Of a stretch of DNA of 44,093 bases, positions 18,512 through 26,286 are shown in pieces. Each line of letters opens with the position of its first letter. Within the stretch, counting starts at the first letter, position 1. The stretch comes from an uncultured Eubacteriales bacterium (GTDB taxonomy: Bacteria; Bacillota; Clostridia; Oscillospirales; Acutalibacteraceae). Position numbers and translations under genes: made by a program. Below the pieces are notes generated by a model that ran no database searches, was not told where the DNA came from, and saw only the letters and a program-made list of their open reading frames with translations. The stretch lies in NCBI GenBank assembly GCA_934486455.1, contig CAKSPR010000010.1:1-44093 (forward strand), given 5' to 3'.

Positions 18512-19135
18512 TCAGTTTATTTTGTAGCAAAGGGTCATAAGACTGTCTCCCAAATGGACATTTTCCACCGCAACGCCGGGATGATTTAAAGCAACATCGT
18601 AATGACTGAAATTCCAAAATGCCTTTATTCCCAGCTTTATGAGAATCGGAACAAGCTCTCGCGCGCTTTCGGGGGGAATACACAGCACCGCCATTTCAGG
18701 AAGATTTTCCTTGCAGAATTCGTCCAGTCCGTTGATGTGGCGGACGGGTATTCCCTTTATCATCTGCCCGGTCAGAGCCTCTTTGCGGTCGAAAATTCCG
18801 ATGAGCGAAAAGCCCTTGGTTTCAAAGGTTATCTGATTTGAAACAAGCCGTCCGAGATTTCCGGCGCCGATGATTATGGCCTTGTGGCCGCTGTGTACCC
18901 CGAGAATCGCGCCGATCTCCTTGTGGAGCTGGTCGACATTGTAGCCGTATCCCTGCTGACCGAATCCGCCGAAGCAGTTGAAATCCTGCCTAATCTGGGA
19001 GGCGGTCAGTCCCATTCGTTGAGAAAGCTCGCGGGAGGAAATGCGAATTATTCCGTTGGCTTTAAGCTCTCCGAGAAATCTGTAATATCTCGGCAGTCTT
19101 TTTATGACCGAAAGGGAAATTGCATCGTTTTTCAT
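18512..19135 (-). CDS. rex: Redox-sensing transcriptional repressor Rex
   Basis: Rex represses fermentation and NADH-oxidising genes and releases DNA when the NADH/NAD ratio rises. The product is 207 residues, the usual size. The N-terminal winged helix shows LPRYYRFL, ISSRELSQRMGLTASQIRQD and FGGFGQQGYGYNV, all hallmarks of the family. The Rossmann domain has IIGAGNLGR (GxGxxG), and VLCIPPESAR and FWNFSHYDV follow as expected. The ATG is preceded by GGTGA. It heads a tight three-gene cluster with the propeller-like gene and murC, and lies downstream of acn-icd on the same strand. Confidence 0.96.
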   Translation of the reverse strand: MKNDAISLSVIKRLPRYYRFLGELKANGIIRISSRELSQRMGLTASQIRQDFNCFGGFGQQGYGYNVDQLHKEIGAILGVHSGHKAIIIGAGNLGRLVSNQITFETKGFSLIGIFDRKEALTGQMIKGIPVRHINGLDEFCKENLPEMAVLCIPPESARELVPILIKLGIKAFWNFSHYDVALNHPGVAVENVHLGDSLMTLCYKIN

Positions 19136-19164
19136 TTTATCACCGATTTATGATTAATTATCGT

Positions 19165-19220
19165 TTGTTCCCGAAAAGCATTCGACAGAAAAAGCTTCGC
19201 TGAGGCCGCTTCGGGAACAA
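19165..19220. other. Inverted repeat between icd and rex
   Basis: TTGTTCCCGAA (19165-19175) is perfectly complementary to TTCGGGAACAA (19210-19220), with 34 nt between. There is no U-run on either strand, so it is not a standard terminator. It does not match the Rex operator TTGTTAA-N4-TTAACAA. It lies in the rex leader or promoter region. Confidence 0.45.
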
Positions 19221-19237
19221 CTGCTGAGACACAACTC

Positions 19238-20407
19238 TTATTTAGTCAGCTTTTTAACCGTTTCCATGACATAATCACCGAATTCACTGCAGGTGCAACC
19301 GGTATCGCGGCCGGTTATGCTGAGCTTTTTCTCTTCAAACATGCATATATCAAGGGCGCGGGAAAGAAGGTCTGCCTTGTCCTGCCTGCCGATGTGGGAG
19401 AGAAGCATTACCGCGGCTCTGAGCATAGAGCAGGGATCGGCGTATTTGTCGCGGCCCTCCTCGACCATGCGGGGAGCCGAGCCGTGGATGGCCTCAAACA
19501 TTGCATAGCGCTTTCCGATGTTTCCGCTGCCGGCGGTGCCTACGCCGCCCTGGAATTCTGCCGCCTCATCGGTTATGATGTCGCCGTAGAGGTTGGGAAG
19601 AATGAAAACCTTGAAGTCGGTGCGGCGTTTTTTGTCGATGAGTTTGGCGGTGGTTATGTCGATATACCAGTCGTCGGTCGTGATTTCGGGATATTCCTTG
19701 CCGATCTCCTTGCAGAGATTGAGAAATTTTCCGTCGGTGGTTTTGATGACGTTGGCCTTGGTGATGACCGATACCCGATCCTTGCGGTTTTTCTTTGCGT
19801 ATTCATATGCAAGGCGGGCGATACGGTCGGTACCCTGAGAGGTGGTGACGGTAAAGTCAACGGCCAGATCCTCGGTCACATTAACGCCCTTGGAGCCGAG
19901 GGTATATGCGCCCTCGGTGTTTTCGCGGAAAAAGGTCCAGTCGATGCCCTCTTCGGGAACCTTGACCGGGCGGACATTGGCAAAAAGATCAAGCTCTTTG
20001 CGCATTGCAACATTGGCACTTTCGATGTTGGGCCATTTGTCGCCCTGGCGGGGGGTGGTCGTGGGGCCTTTAAGGATTACATGGCAGGCTTTAAGCTCGG
20101 CCAGCACATCGTCGGGAATGGCCTTCATGACCTCGGCGCGGTGTTCGATGGTCAGTCCGTCTATTTCCTTAAATTCAACCTTTCCTGCCTCTACATCGTC
20201 GGCGAGGAGGAACTTAAGCACTCTTTCGGATTCCTTGGTGATTACGGGACCTATTCCGTCACCGCCGCAAACGCCGATTATGAGCTTATCAAGAGAGTTA
20301 TAGTCTATAAAATCCTTTTCGGCCTTCATTCTTTCAACACGCTCGAGCTGTTCACGAAGTACCGCCTCAAATTTTTCGGCGGCCTGTTTTATCATTGCTT
20401 CATTCAT
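19238..20407 (-). CDS. icd: Isocitrate dehydrogenase, short isocitrate/isopropylmalate dehydrogenase family
   Basis: It oxidises isocitrate to 2-oxoglutarate with CO2 release. The 389-residue product carries GVCGGDGIGPVIT, the substrate region SANVAMRKELDLFANVRPV, FFRENTEGAY, the metal-binding DIITDEAAEFQGGVG and the adenine-binding segment FEAIHGSAPRM. Where E. coli NADP enzymes have Lys-Tyr after HGTAP, this protein has Arg-Met, so cofactor choice (NAD or NADP) cannot be decided. I start at the ATG at 20407, six to seven bases after AAGGGTG; the GTG three codons upstream lies within that site. It follows acn by about 70 bp, likely one operon. A homoisocitrate or isopropylmalate role is less likely beside aconitase. 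Confidence 0.9.
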   Translation of the reverse strand: MNEAMIKQAAEKFEAVLREQLERVERMKAEKDFIDYNSLDKLIIGVCGGDGIGPVITKESERVLKFLLADDVEAGKVEFKEIDGLTIEHRAEVMKAIPDDVLAELKACHVILKGPTTTPRQGDKWPNIESANVAMRKELDLFANVRPVKVPEEGIDWTFFRENTEGAYTLGSKGVNVTEDLAVDFTVTTSQGTDRIARLAYEYAKKNRKDRVSVITKANVIKTTDGKFLNLCKEIGKEYPEITTDDWYIDITTAKLIDKKRRTDFKVFILPNLYGDIITDEAAEFQGGVGTAGSGNIGKRYAMFEAIHGSAPRMVEEGRDKYADPCSMLRAAVMLLSHIGRQDKADLLSRALDICMFEEKKLSITGRDTGCTCSEFGDYVMETVKKLTK

Positions 20408-20478
20408 ATTTTTCACCCTTATAATTAGATAATTCTTGTTATGATAATTCCTGTGCTGCGCCGTTTGGCAACAACCGT

Positions 20479-22401
20479 TTATTTGTACATTTTAAGCAGT
20501 CCGCCGGCTAAGATCATCTGCTTCTGGCGGTCGGACAGGGGGCATTCAAGCTCAAATTCCCTGCCGTTTGTTTCGTCCTTTAAAACAATTTTTCGGTCAT
20601 GCTCGATGGCTTCCTTAATTCCGCAAAGGGAAAGCCTGTCTCCCTGAGAAATGCTGTCGCAGTCCTCGGGATTTTTGAAGGTCAGCGGGATTATTCCGGC
20701 GTTTATGAGATTGGCGCGGTGAATTCTCGCAAAGGACTTTACGATGACGGCGCGTATTCCGAGATAGAGGGGAACGAGAGCCGCGTGCTCGCGGGAGGAG
20801 CCCTGACCGTAGTTTTCTCCGCCCACAACAAATCCTCCGCCGAGCTTTTTGCATCTTTCGGGGAATTCCTTGTCGCATACGCCGAAGCAGAAATTTGAGA
20901 GATAAGGAATGTTTGAACGGTAGGGAAGAATTTTTGCGCCGGCCGGCATGATGTGGTCGGTGGTGATGTTGTCGCCGACTTTAAGCACCACATCGGCGGT
21001 AATGCTGTCCTCAAGGGCGTGGGAATCGGGGAAATCCTTAATGTTGGGTCCCTTTATTACCTCCACGCTGTCCATTTGATCGGCGGGAGCGGGAGGGTCT
21101 ATCATGTTGTCGTTTATAAGGAAGCTTTCGGGAAGCTCGATTTTCGGCATCTTGCCGAGGGTGGTGGGGTCGGTAAGCACGCCGGTCAAGGCCGATATTG
21201 CGGCCGTCTCGGGGCTGACAAGGTAAACCCTCGCATCGGCCGTGCCGCTTCTTCCTTCAAAATTGCGGTTAAAGGTACGAAGCGAAACGCCCGCCGAATT
21301 GGGGGACTGACCCATTCCGATGCAGGGGCCGCAGGCACATTCGAGAATTCTTGCGCCCGAGGCGATTATGTCGGAAAGAGCGCCGTTTTGCGCCATCATG
21401 TCGAGCACCTGACGGGAGCCGGGGGAAATGGTCAGGCTGACGGTGGGGCAAACGGTTTTCCCTTTAAGTATCTTTGCAACCTTCATCATGTCGAGAAGTG
21501 AGGAGTTTGTGCAGGAGCCGATACATACCTGGTCGACCTTGATGGGACCGATTTCTTCAATTGATTTCACCGCGTCGGGGGAGTGTGGGCATGCTGCCGC
21601 AGGGCGAAGAGAGCTTAGATCAATGTCGACAATTCTTGAATACACAGCGTCGTCGTCGGCAAATACGGGGGTGTAATCCTGCTCGCGGCCCTGGGCCTTC
21701 AAAAATGCTTTTGTCACCTCGTCGGAGGGGAATATGGAGGTAGTGGCGCCGAGCTCGGCGCCCATATTGGTTATGGTTGCGCGCTCGGGAACAGAGAGGG
21801 TCTTGACCCCCTCGCCGCCGTATTCGATAACGCGCCCAACGCCGCCCTTTACCGAAAGCAGACGAAGCACCTCAAGAATAATGTCTTTTGCGGCAACATA
21901 ATCGCGAAGCCTTCCGGTCAAATTGATCTTGACCACCTCGGGCATGTTTATATGATATTCGCCGCCGCCCATTGCAACGGCGACATCCATTCCGCCTGCG
22001 CCCATGGCAAACATACCTATGCCGCCGCCGGTGGGAGTGTGGCTGTCCGAGCCGATGAGGGTCTTTCCGGGAATTCCGAAGCGCTCAAGATGAACCTGAT
22101 GGCATATTCCGTTGCCCGGGCGGGAATAGTAGATTCCGTGCTTTTTTGCCACCGTGCGGATAAAGCGGTGATCGTCGGCGTTTTCAAAGCCGTTTTGCAG
22201 GGTGTTATGGTCAATGTAAGCTACCGAACGCTCGGTTTTTACTCTGGGCACTCCCATGGCCTCGAATTCGAGGTATGCCATTGTTCCCGTGGCGTCCTGG
22301 GTCAGGGTCTGGTCAATTTTAAGACCTATGTCGCTGCCCACCGTCATTTCTCCGCTGACAAGGTGAGCCGATATGATTTTTTCGGCAATGTTTTTTCCCA
22401 T
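20479..22401 (-). CDS. acn: Aconitate hydratase
   Basis: It converts citrate to isocitrate using a [4Fe-4S] cluster. The product has 640 residues, typical of the shorter bacterial aconitase type. Visible features are SDSHTPTGGGIGM, IGSCTNSS with the first cluster cysteine and CACGPCIGMGQ with the other two, the catalytic-region TISPGSRQV, and the C-terminal swivel domain with GGENYGQGSSREHAA, which contains the substrate-binding Ser-Arg. The ATG follows GAAGGA. It is first in an acn-icd unit; no citrate synthase is in the window, so these two form the citrate-to-2-oxoglutarate branch that feeds GdhA. A strong promoter with an overlapping inverted repeat lies at 22527-22566. Confidence 0.95.
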   Translation of the reverse strand: MGKNIAEKIISAHLVSGEMTVGSDIGLKIDQTLTQDATGTMAYLEFEAMGVPRVKTERSVAYIDHNTLQNGFENADDHRFIRTVAKKHGIYYSRPGNGICHQVHLERFGIPGKTLIGSDSHTPTGGGIGMFAMGAGGMDVAVAMGGGEYHINMPEVVKINLTGRLRDYVAAKDIILEVLRLLSVKGGVGRVIEYGGEGVKTLSVPERATITNMGAELGATTSIFPSDEVTKAFLKAQGREQDYTPVFADDDAVYSRIVDIDLSSLRPAAACPHSPDAVKSIEEIGPIKVDQVCIGSCTNSSLLDMMKVAKILKGKTVCPTVSLTISPGSRQVLDMMAQNGALSDIIASGARILECACGPCIGMGQSPNSAGVSLRTFNRNFEGRSGTADARVYLVSPETAAISALTGVLTDPTTLGKMPKIELPESFLINDNMIDPPAPADQMDSVEVIKGPNIKDFPDSHALEDSITADVVLKVGDNITTDHIMPAGAKILPYRSNIPYLSNFCFGVCDKEFPERCKKLGGGFVVGGENYGQGSSREHAALVPLYLGIRAVIVKSFARIHRANLINAGIIPLTFKNPEDCDSISQGDRLSLCGIKEAIEHDRKIVLKDETNGREFELECPLSDRQKQMILAGGLLKMYK

Positions 22402-22526
22402 TAATAATCAGTCCTTCCGAAAATTTATTGCGTTATTGGCTGCATCCGAAGGAGCTCGGGGAATCAGGGGTGCCGCCCGGTGCAACACAAATTTTTTCTT
22501 AAAAAGAAAATAATGCAACTAAAAAA

Positions 22527-22566
22527 CAAGCACCTTTATTATCTAATAAATAAAGGCACTTGTCAA
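22527..22566 (-). promoter_or_regulatory. acn promoter with overlapping inverted repeat
   Basis: On the minus strand TTGACA (22561-22566), a 17-nt spacer and GATAAT (22538-22543). An imperfect palindrome with arms CAAGYRCCTTTATT spans 22527-22562, from inside the -35 box past the -10 box, so a bound regulator would block RNA polymerase. The arms match at 12 of 14 positions. The same DNA could form a hairpin read as a terminator of the M23 gene, since six T follow on the minus strand. Confidence 0.65.
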
Positions 22567-22708
22567 TGTTTTTATCAAAATTATTTATGAAAATATCAAT
22601 GTGATATACAAGAAAGTTTTAAATTTAACAATCTGTATTATCAACCGCATAGGGGAGCGGTCTCCGCCAAGGGTGAAGCCCTGCGCGGCAGTCGTTTCAA
22701 AAATGGAA
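22567..22708. other. Spacer between the M23 gene and the acn promoter
   Basis: No gene is seen. AT-rich DNA contains AAGTTTTAAATTTAACAA (22614-22631), which matches 10 of 14 fixed positions of the Rex operator. A GC-rich imperfect inverted repeat (about 22659-22690) follows the M23 stop and may help end that transcript. Confidence 0.35.
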
Positions 22709-23980
22709 TTACAGACCGAGGTAGGAGGCGGGGTTGACCCTTGTACCGTTGACATAAACCTCAAAATGCAGATGATAGGCGGTGGCGCGTCCTGTTATGC
22801 CTACGGCGGCAATATACTGGCCTCTGGTTACGCTTTGACCCACATATGCGGATGTGGAAGAACAGTGGGCGTAAAGGGTGGCAAGGCCGTTGCCGTGGTC
22901 GATTTTGACATATTTACCCCAGCCCGAGTCATATCCGACCTCTGTGACCGTTCCTGCCTCTCCGGCATAGATGGCGGTACCGTTGGGGGCGCATATATCT
23001 ATGCCCTTGTGGCCTCGTCCGTCGCCGAAATAGGCCGAGATATAAACTCCGCTAACATCGTCGAGCGGCCAGCAGAAGGCGGCGCTCCCGAGGTTATCCG
23101 AAACGGGAGAGGAATTTGAAACTACCACTTCGGCGGTTTGCTGAGCCTTTTTGGTGCCGTATTCGACCACCTTCGCAATAGGCTCTTTGGTTACGGCCTC
23201 TCCGTAAAGGGTGCGGGAAAGCTCAACGCCGTTTTCGGAATAGATGATGTATTCGACCTGCTTTTCGCCCATTTCGCCTTCCGATTTAATTCTGTATGTT
23301 CCTTCGGGAAGGTCGGAATTTTCCTCTTCTCGGTAATCGTACATTATATATTCGGTTTTAATTTCGGTGCGGGTAACGGCGTATGTCAGACGGCACATAA
23401 CACTGACATAGTCGGGGGAGTCGGTTATCTCATCGGTCTTATAAAGGCCGCTTATATATTCGATGTAGTTTGAAAAGGGAACGATTTGCTCGTCCACGGT
23501 TATGGTGTAGTTTTCGGCAATGCGGGTGAGCAGTCTTTCGAGAGGCTCCTTTGTGGGGCAAACGGCGGCAAGCTCACCGTCGATATAAAGTCCTACACCC
23601 TCGGAAAGGCTGGAGGAGGCCGAAATGATGCTGTCGCGAATGGCCGATACATCGGAAATGCTGTCGGAAGTAACATACTTGGCCTGACAGCTTGTGACAT
23701 CGGAAATGGTAACATCGCCGCTTACGGTTTTGGAATCGAGGGTGCTGAGAAGATCGTCAAGCTGGGCGCGGTCGGCTATGTAGCCGACGGTCTGTCCTTC
23801 GATGTCAACCTCGTATGCAAGGGTGTATCCCGAAAAAATCGAAAAGGCAGCAAAAAGCACGGCCGCCGAAAGGGCAAAGGGAACAGCCCCCTTGAAAAGT
23901 CGTTTAACATTGTTTTTGCCGCAACCGAGTTTTTTTGAAATTTTCAAAATTATCACGGCTGCTTTTTCTTTTAAATTCAC
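22709..23980 (-). CDS. Membrane-anchored G5 domain / M23 metallopeptidase
   Basis: This is a peptidoglycan endopeptidase candidate of 423 residues. A single N-terminal membrane segment (VPFALSAAVLFAAFSIFSG, about 37-55) places the rest outside. The middle holds a long alpha/beta region and a G5 domain (VEYIIYSENGVELSRTL to KVVEYGTK). The C-terminal M23/LytM domain has the zinc ligands GHKGIDI, YAHCSS and HLHFEVYVNG; all expected histidines and the aspartate are present, so it should be active. I choose the GTG at 23980 because AAGGAG lies 10 bases before it and a promoter at 24029-24056 precedes; an open extension upstream to 24151 would include that promoter. Confidence 0.93.
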   Translation of the reverse strand: MNLKEKAAVIILKISKKLGCGKNNVKRLFKGAVPFALSAAVLFAAFSIFSGYTLAYEVDIEGQTVGYIADRAQLDDLLSTLDSKTVSGDVTISDVTSCQAKYVTSDSISDVSAIRDSIISASSSLSEGVGLYIDGELAAVCPTKEPLERLLTRIAENYTITVDEQIVPFSNYIEYISGLYKTDEITDSPDYVSVMCRLTYAVTRTEIKTEYIMYDYREEENSDLPEGTYRIKSEGEMGEKQVEYIIYSENGVELSRTLYGEAVTKEPIAKVVEYGTKKAQQTAEVVVSNSSPVSDNLGSAAFCWPLDDVSGVYISAYFGDGRGHKGIDICAPNGTAIYAGEAGTVTEVGYDSGWGKYVKIDHGNGLATLYAHCSSTSAYVGQSVTRGQYIAAVGITGRATAYHLHFEVYVNGTRVNPASYLGL

Positions 23981-24028
23981 TGTAAATGTGCTCCTTAATT
24001 TGTTTGGTAACAAAAATGTAACACATTC

Positions 24029-24056
24029 ATTATACACAAAAGTTACAAAATTGCAA
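24029..24056 (-). promoter_or_regulatory. Promoter of the M23 gene
   Basis: On the minus strand TTGCAA (24051-24056), a 16-nt spacer and TATAAT (24029-24034) preceded by TG. It lies just downstream of the orphan gene's stop codon and about 50 bp before the GTG start. Confidence 0.65.
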
Positions 24057-24071
24057 CCTTTTTTTAAAAAT

Positions 24072-24860
24072 TCAATTGAAAAATTTTTTCGAAAAGAAAT
24101 CGGCATTTGCCGAAATCCCTTGAAAAACAAGGGTTTCAGGGCATTTTTCAAGAATTTCGGAAGGGCAAAAAATTTTTAAAATTCCTTCTAAAAACAGCTC
24201 CTTGGGTGCGTTTTCGGGAAAAAGCTCGGGATGAAAAAAGCAAAAATCTTCTTTTGCCAATGAAAAACCTTCAAGGGAGTTTGGGGAAAGCACGGGGGTG
24301 GAGGAATTGGGCAAAATAAGTCCGTTTGTTCCGAAGGGCGCAACGGCAGCCGAAATGCCGCAAAGCCTGTCGGCTTTTTTGGGTCGGTCGCCGTATTTCA
24401 AAAAGCAATATTCTGCACAGGGGCCGTAAAGGTCGAAGCGGTCGGTGGCCACAAAAACATTGCAAAGGGGAATGAGCTCGGCCGCCGCCGCAACCGCCGC
24501 CGCGTTTTTGTCAATAAGAAGAATGTTAAGCTTTCGGTTGTTTTCGGCCTCTTTAAGCGCCTTCTTTAAAAAGTTGATAAGCAGCCGAGCCTTTATCTCG
24601 CGGGGCTCGGTTATAAAATTCTGACCTTCAAAAAGCTTTGTCGGAAAATTTTTTGAGGCGACAAGAGCTGCTTTTTTGTCTACGGTCGCAAAAAACATTT
24701 TTTTAAGTACGGATTTGCGGACTTTAGGGAAATAAATTTCCAAATAAGAAATATTATCTATGCTTTTTTTGAAGACAAGCGGTTTTTTTCGGCGAAAAAT
24801 TTCCATAAAGCGGTTTTTAAGACCCCTTTTGGGACAAATAATATCCAAGTAAACCAGCAT
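24072..24860 (-). CDS. Hypothetical protein, no family recognised
   Basis: The 262-residue product is rich in Lys and Phe, especially at both ends. The middle (KLNILLIDKNAAAVAAAAELIPLC, then FVATDRFDLYGPCAEYC) looks like a Rossmann-type alpha/beta core in which a strand-loop-helix is followed by a second strand. No signal peptide or transmembrane segment is evident. The ATG follows AGGGAG with good spacing, and codon use resembles the neighbours, so it is very likely real. It is divergent from the pgk operon and followed at once by the M23 promoter. No function is proposed. Confidence 0.75.
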   Translation of the reverse strand: MLVYLDIICPKRGLKNRFMEIFRRKKPLVFKKSIDNISYLEIYFPKVRKSVLKKMFFATVDKKAALVASKNFPTKLFEGQNFITEPREIKARLLINFLKKALKEAENNRKLNILLIDKNAAAVAAAAELIPLCNVFVATDRFDLYGPCAEYCFLKYGDRPKKADRLCGISAAVAPFGTNGLILPNSSTPVLSPNSLEGFSLAKEDFCFFHPELFPENAPKELFLEGILKIFCPSEILEKCPETLVFQGISANADFFSKKFFN

Positions 24861-24895
24861 TGTTAATCTCCCTGTTATTATTTTAACAAAAACAC

Positions 24896-24924
24896 TTGAA
24901 AATCAGACAAAAATATACTATACT
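24896..24924 (+). promoter_or_regulatory. Promoter of the pgk-tpiA-gpmI-vanY operon
   Basis: TTGAAA (24896-24901), a 17-nt spacer and TATACT (24919-24924). Transcription should start near 24931, about 140 nt before the pgk start codon. Confidence 0.65.
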
Positions 24925-24930
24925 GATGTG

Positions 24931-25069
24931 TGGCTGTGAAGACGGTCGTTTTTGTGTTGCATCGGACGGGTACAAGGTGCCCTGTAAGGAGATTTTCGGT
25001 AAAAATCCGATTGCTCCTGTCCGATACGATGTTTAATACATTAATAATTATAATTTGGAGGATATTTTT
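24931..25069 (+). promoter_or_regulatory. Structured 5' leader of pgk, candidate cis-regulatory RNA
   Basis: The leader can fold into a compact three-way junction. Helix A: AUCGGAC (24961-24967) with GUCCGAU (25019-25025). Helix B: GGGUAC-AAG-GUGCCC (24968-24982). Helix C: AGGAG (24987-24991) with CUCCU (25014-25018), extended inside by UCGG/CCGA (24996-24999 with 25007-25010). The CUCC of helix C could instead pair with the pgk Shine-Dalgarno GGAG near 25057. CAUCG (24960-24964) could pair with CGAUG (25027-25031) as a rival to helix A. No U-run follows. I cannot match it to a riboswitch class I know. Confidence 0.5.
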
Positions 25070-26263
25070 ATGAACGCACTTAACAAAAAAACCATTGAAG
25101 ACATTGATGTCAAGGGCAAGCGTGTGCTTGTGCGTTGCGATTTCAATGTACCCCTCAAGGACGGGGTCATCACCAACGACAAAAGAATTGTCGAAAGCCT
25201 TCCCACCATTAAATACATTCTCAACAACGGCGGCAGAGCGGTACTTTGCTCTCATCTCGGCCGTCCCAAGGGAACCTTCAATATGGAGTTTTCCCTTGCT
25301 CCCGTGGCAAAGAGGCTTTCCGAGCTTTTAGGCAAAGAGGTAAAGCTTGCCTCCGATGTTGTCGGAGAAAGCGCAAAGAAGCTTTCGTCCGAGCTTAAAG
25401 ACGGCGAAGCCATGCTTATCGAAAATGTGCGTTTCCACGCCGAAGAAGAAAAGAACGACCCCGAGTTTGCCAAAAAACTCGCCTCCCTTGCCGACATTTA
25501 CTGCAACGACGCTTTCGGAACCGCTCACCGCGCCCACGCTTCCACGGCGGGCGTAGCCGCCTATCTCCCTGCCGTTTGCGGATACCTCATTCAGAAGGAA
25601 ATCAGCATTATGGGCGGCGCTCTTGAAAATCCCAAGCGCCCCTTTGTTGCCATTCTCGGCGGCGCCAAGGTTTCGGACAAGATCGGCGTTATAACCAACC
25701 TTCTCGACAAGGTCGACACCCTCATTGTGGGCGGCGCCATGGCCTACACCTTCAAAAAGGCGGCCGGCGAATCAATCGGAACCTCCCTTTGCGAAGACGA
25801 CAAGCTTGAGCTTGCCAACGACATTGTTAAAATGGCCAAGGAAAAGGGCGTTAACCTTCTCCTGCCTTTAGACAGCCGCTGCGGCGACAAATACGATCCC
25901 GAATGCAACATGGTCATCGCAAATGTTGAGGACGGAATTCCCGACGGATATATGGGACTTGACATCGGCCCCCGCTCTGAAAAGCTTTTCGCCGACGCAG
26001 TTAAGGATGCCGGCACCGCAGTCTGGAACGGACCCATGGGTGTTTCCGAGTGGCCCCGCTTTGCCAACGGAACCATCGCCGTTGCAAAGGCTCTTGCCGA
26101 GTCCGAAGCCATTTCCATCATCGGCGGCGGCGACTCTGCGGCAGCGGTTGTAAAGCTGGGCTTCGCCGACAAGATGACCCACATCTCTACCGGCGGCGGC
26201 GCTTCTCTCGAATTCCTCGAGGGCAAGGAGCTTCCCGGCATTGCCGCTCTTAATGATAAATAA
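25070..26263 (+). CDS. pgk: Phosphoglycerate kinase
   Basis: It transfers phosphate from 1,3-bisphosphoglycerate to ADP, the first ATP-yielding step of glycolysis, in the cytoplasm. The 397-residue length is standard. Visible motifs are VLVRCDFNVPLKDG, CSHLGRPKG, NDAFGTAHRAHAS, the nucleotide-domain GGAKVSDKIGV and GGGDSAAAV near the C terminus. The start at 25070 follows GGAGG; an ATG five codons earlier precedes that site and is rejected. It is the first gene of pgk-tpiA-gpmI-vanY, preceded by a structured leader, and gapA, usually adjacent in Firmicutes, is not in the window. Confidence 0.98.
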   Translation: MNALNKKTIEDIDVKGKRVLVRCDFNVPLKDGVITNDKRIVESLPTIKYILNNGGRAVLCSHLGRPKGTFNMEFSLAPVAKRLSELLGKEVKLASDVVGESAKKLSSELKDGEAMLIENVRFHAEEEKNDPEFAKKLASLADIYCNDAFGTAHRAHASTAGVAAYLPAVCGYLIQKEISIMGGALENPKRPFVAILGGAKVSDKIGVITNLLDKVDTLIVGGAMAYTFKKAAGESIGTSLCEDDKLELANDIVKMAKEKGVNLLLPLDSRCGDKYDPECNMVIANVEDGIPDGYMGLDIGPRSEKLFADAVKDAGTAVWNGPMGVSEWPRFANGTIAVAKALAESEAISIIGGGDSAAAVVKLGFADKMTHISTGGGASLEFLEGKELPGIAALNDK

Positions 26264-26286
26264 TTCTTTTTAAGGAGTCCTTTTAA

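Noticed and set aside
19394..20428. 344-codon open frame on the plus strand
   Set aside because: It is antisense to icd; the real protein is clear on the other strand.
22521..22562. Terminator of the M23 gene
   Set aside because: The hairpin is followed by six T on the minus strand, but it exactly overlaps a TTGACA-N17-GATAAT promoter for acn; I favour promoter plus operator and keep the terminator reading as an alternative.
24931..25069. Match of the pgk leader to known riboswitch classes
   Set aside because: I compared it by memory with fluoride, TPP, purine, ZTP, c-di-GMP and T-box consensus elements and found none, so no class is assigned.
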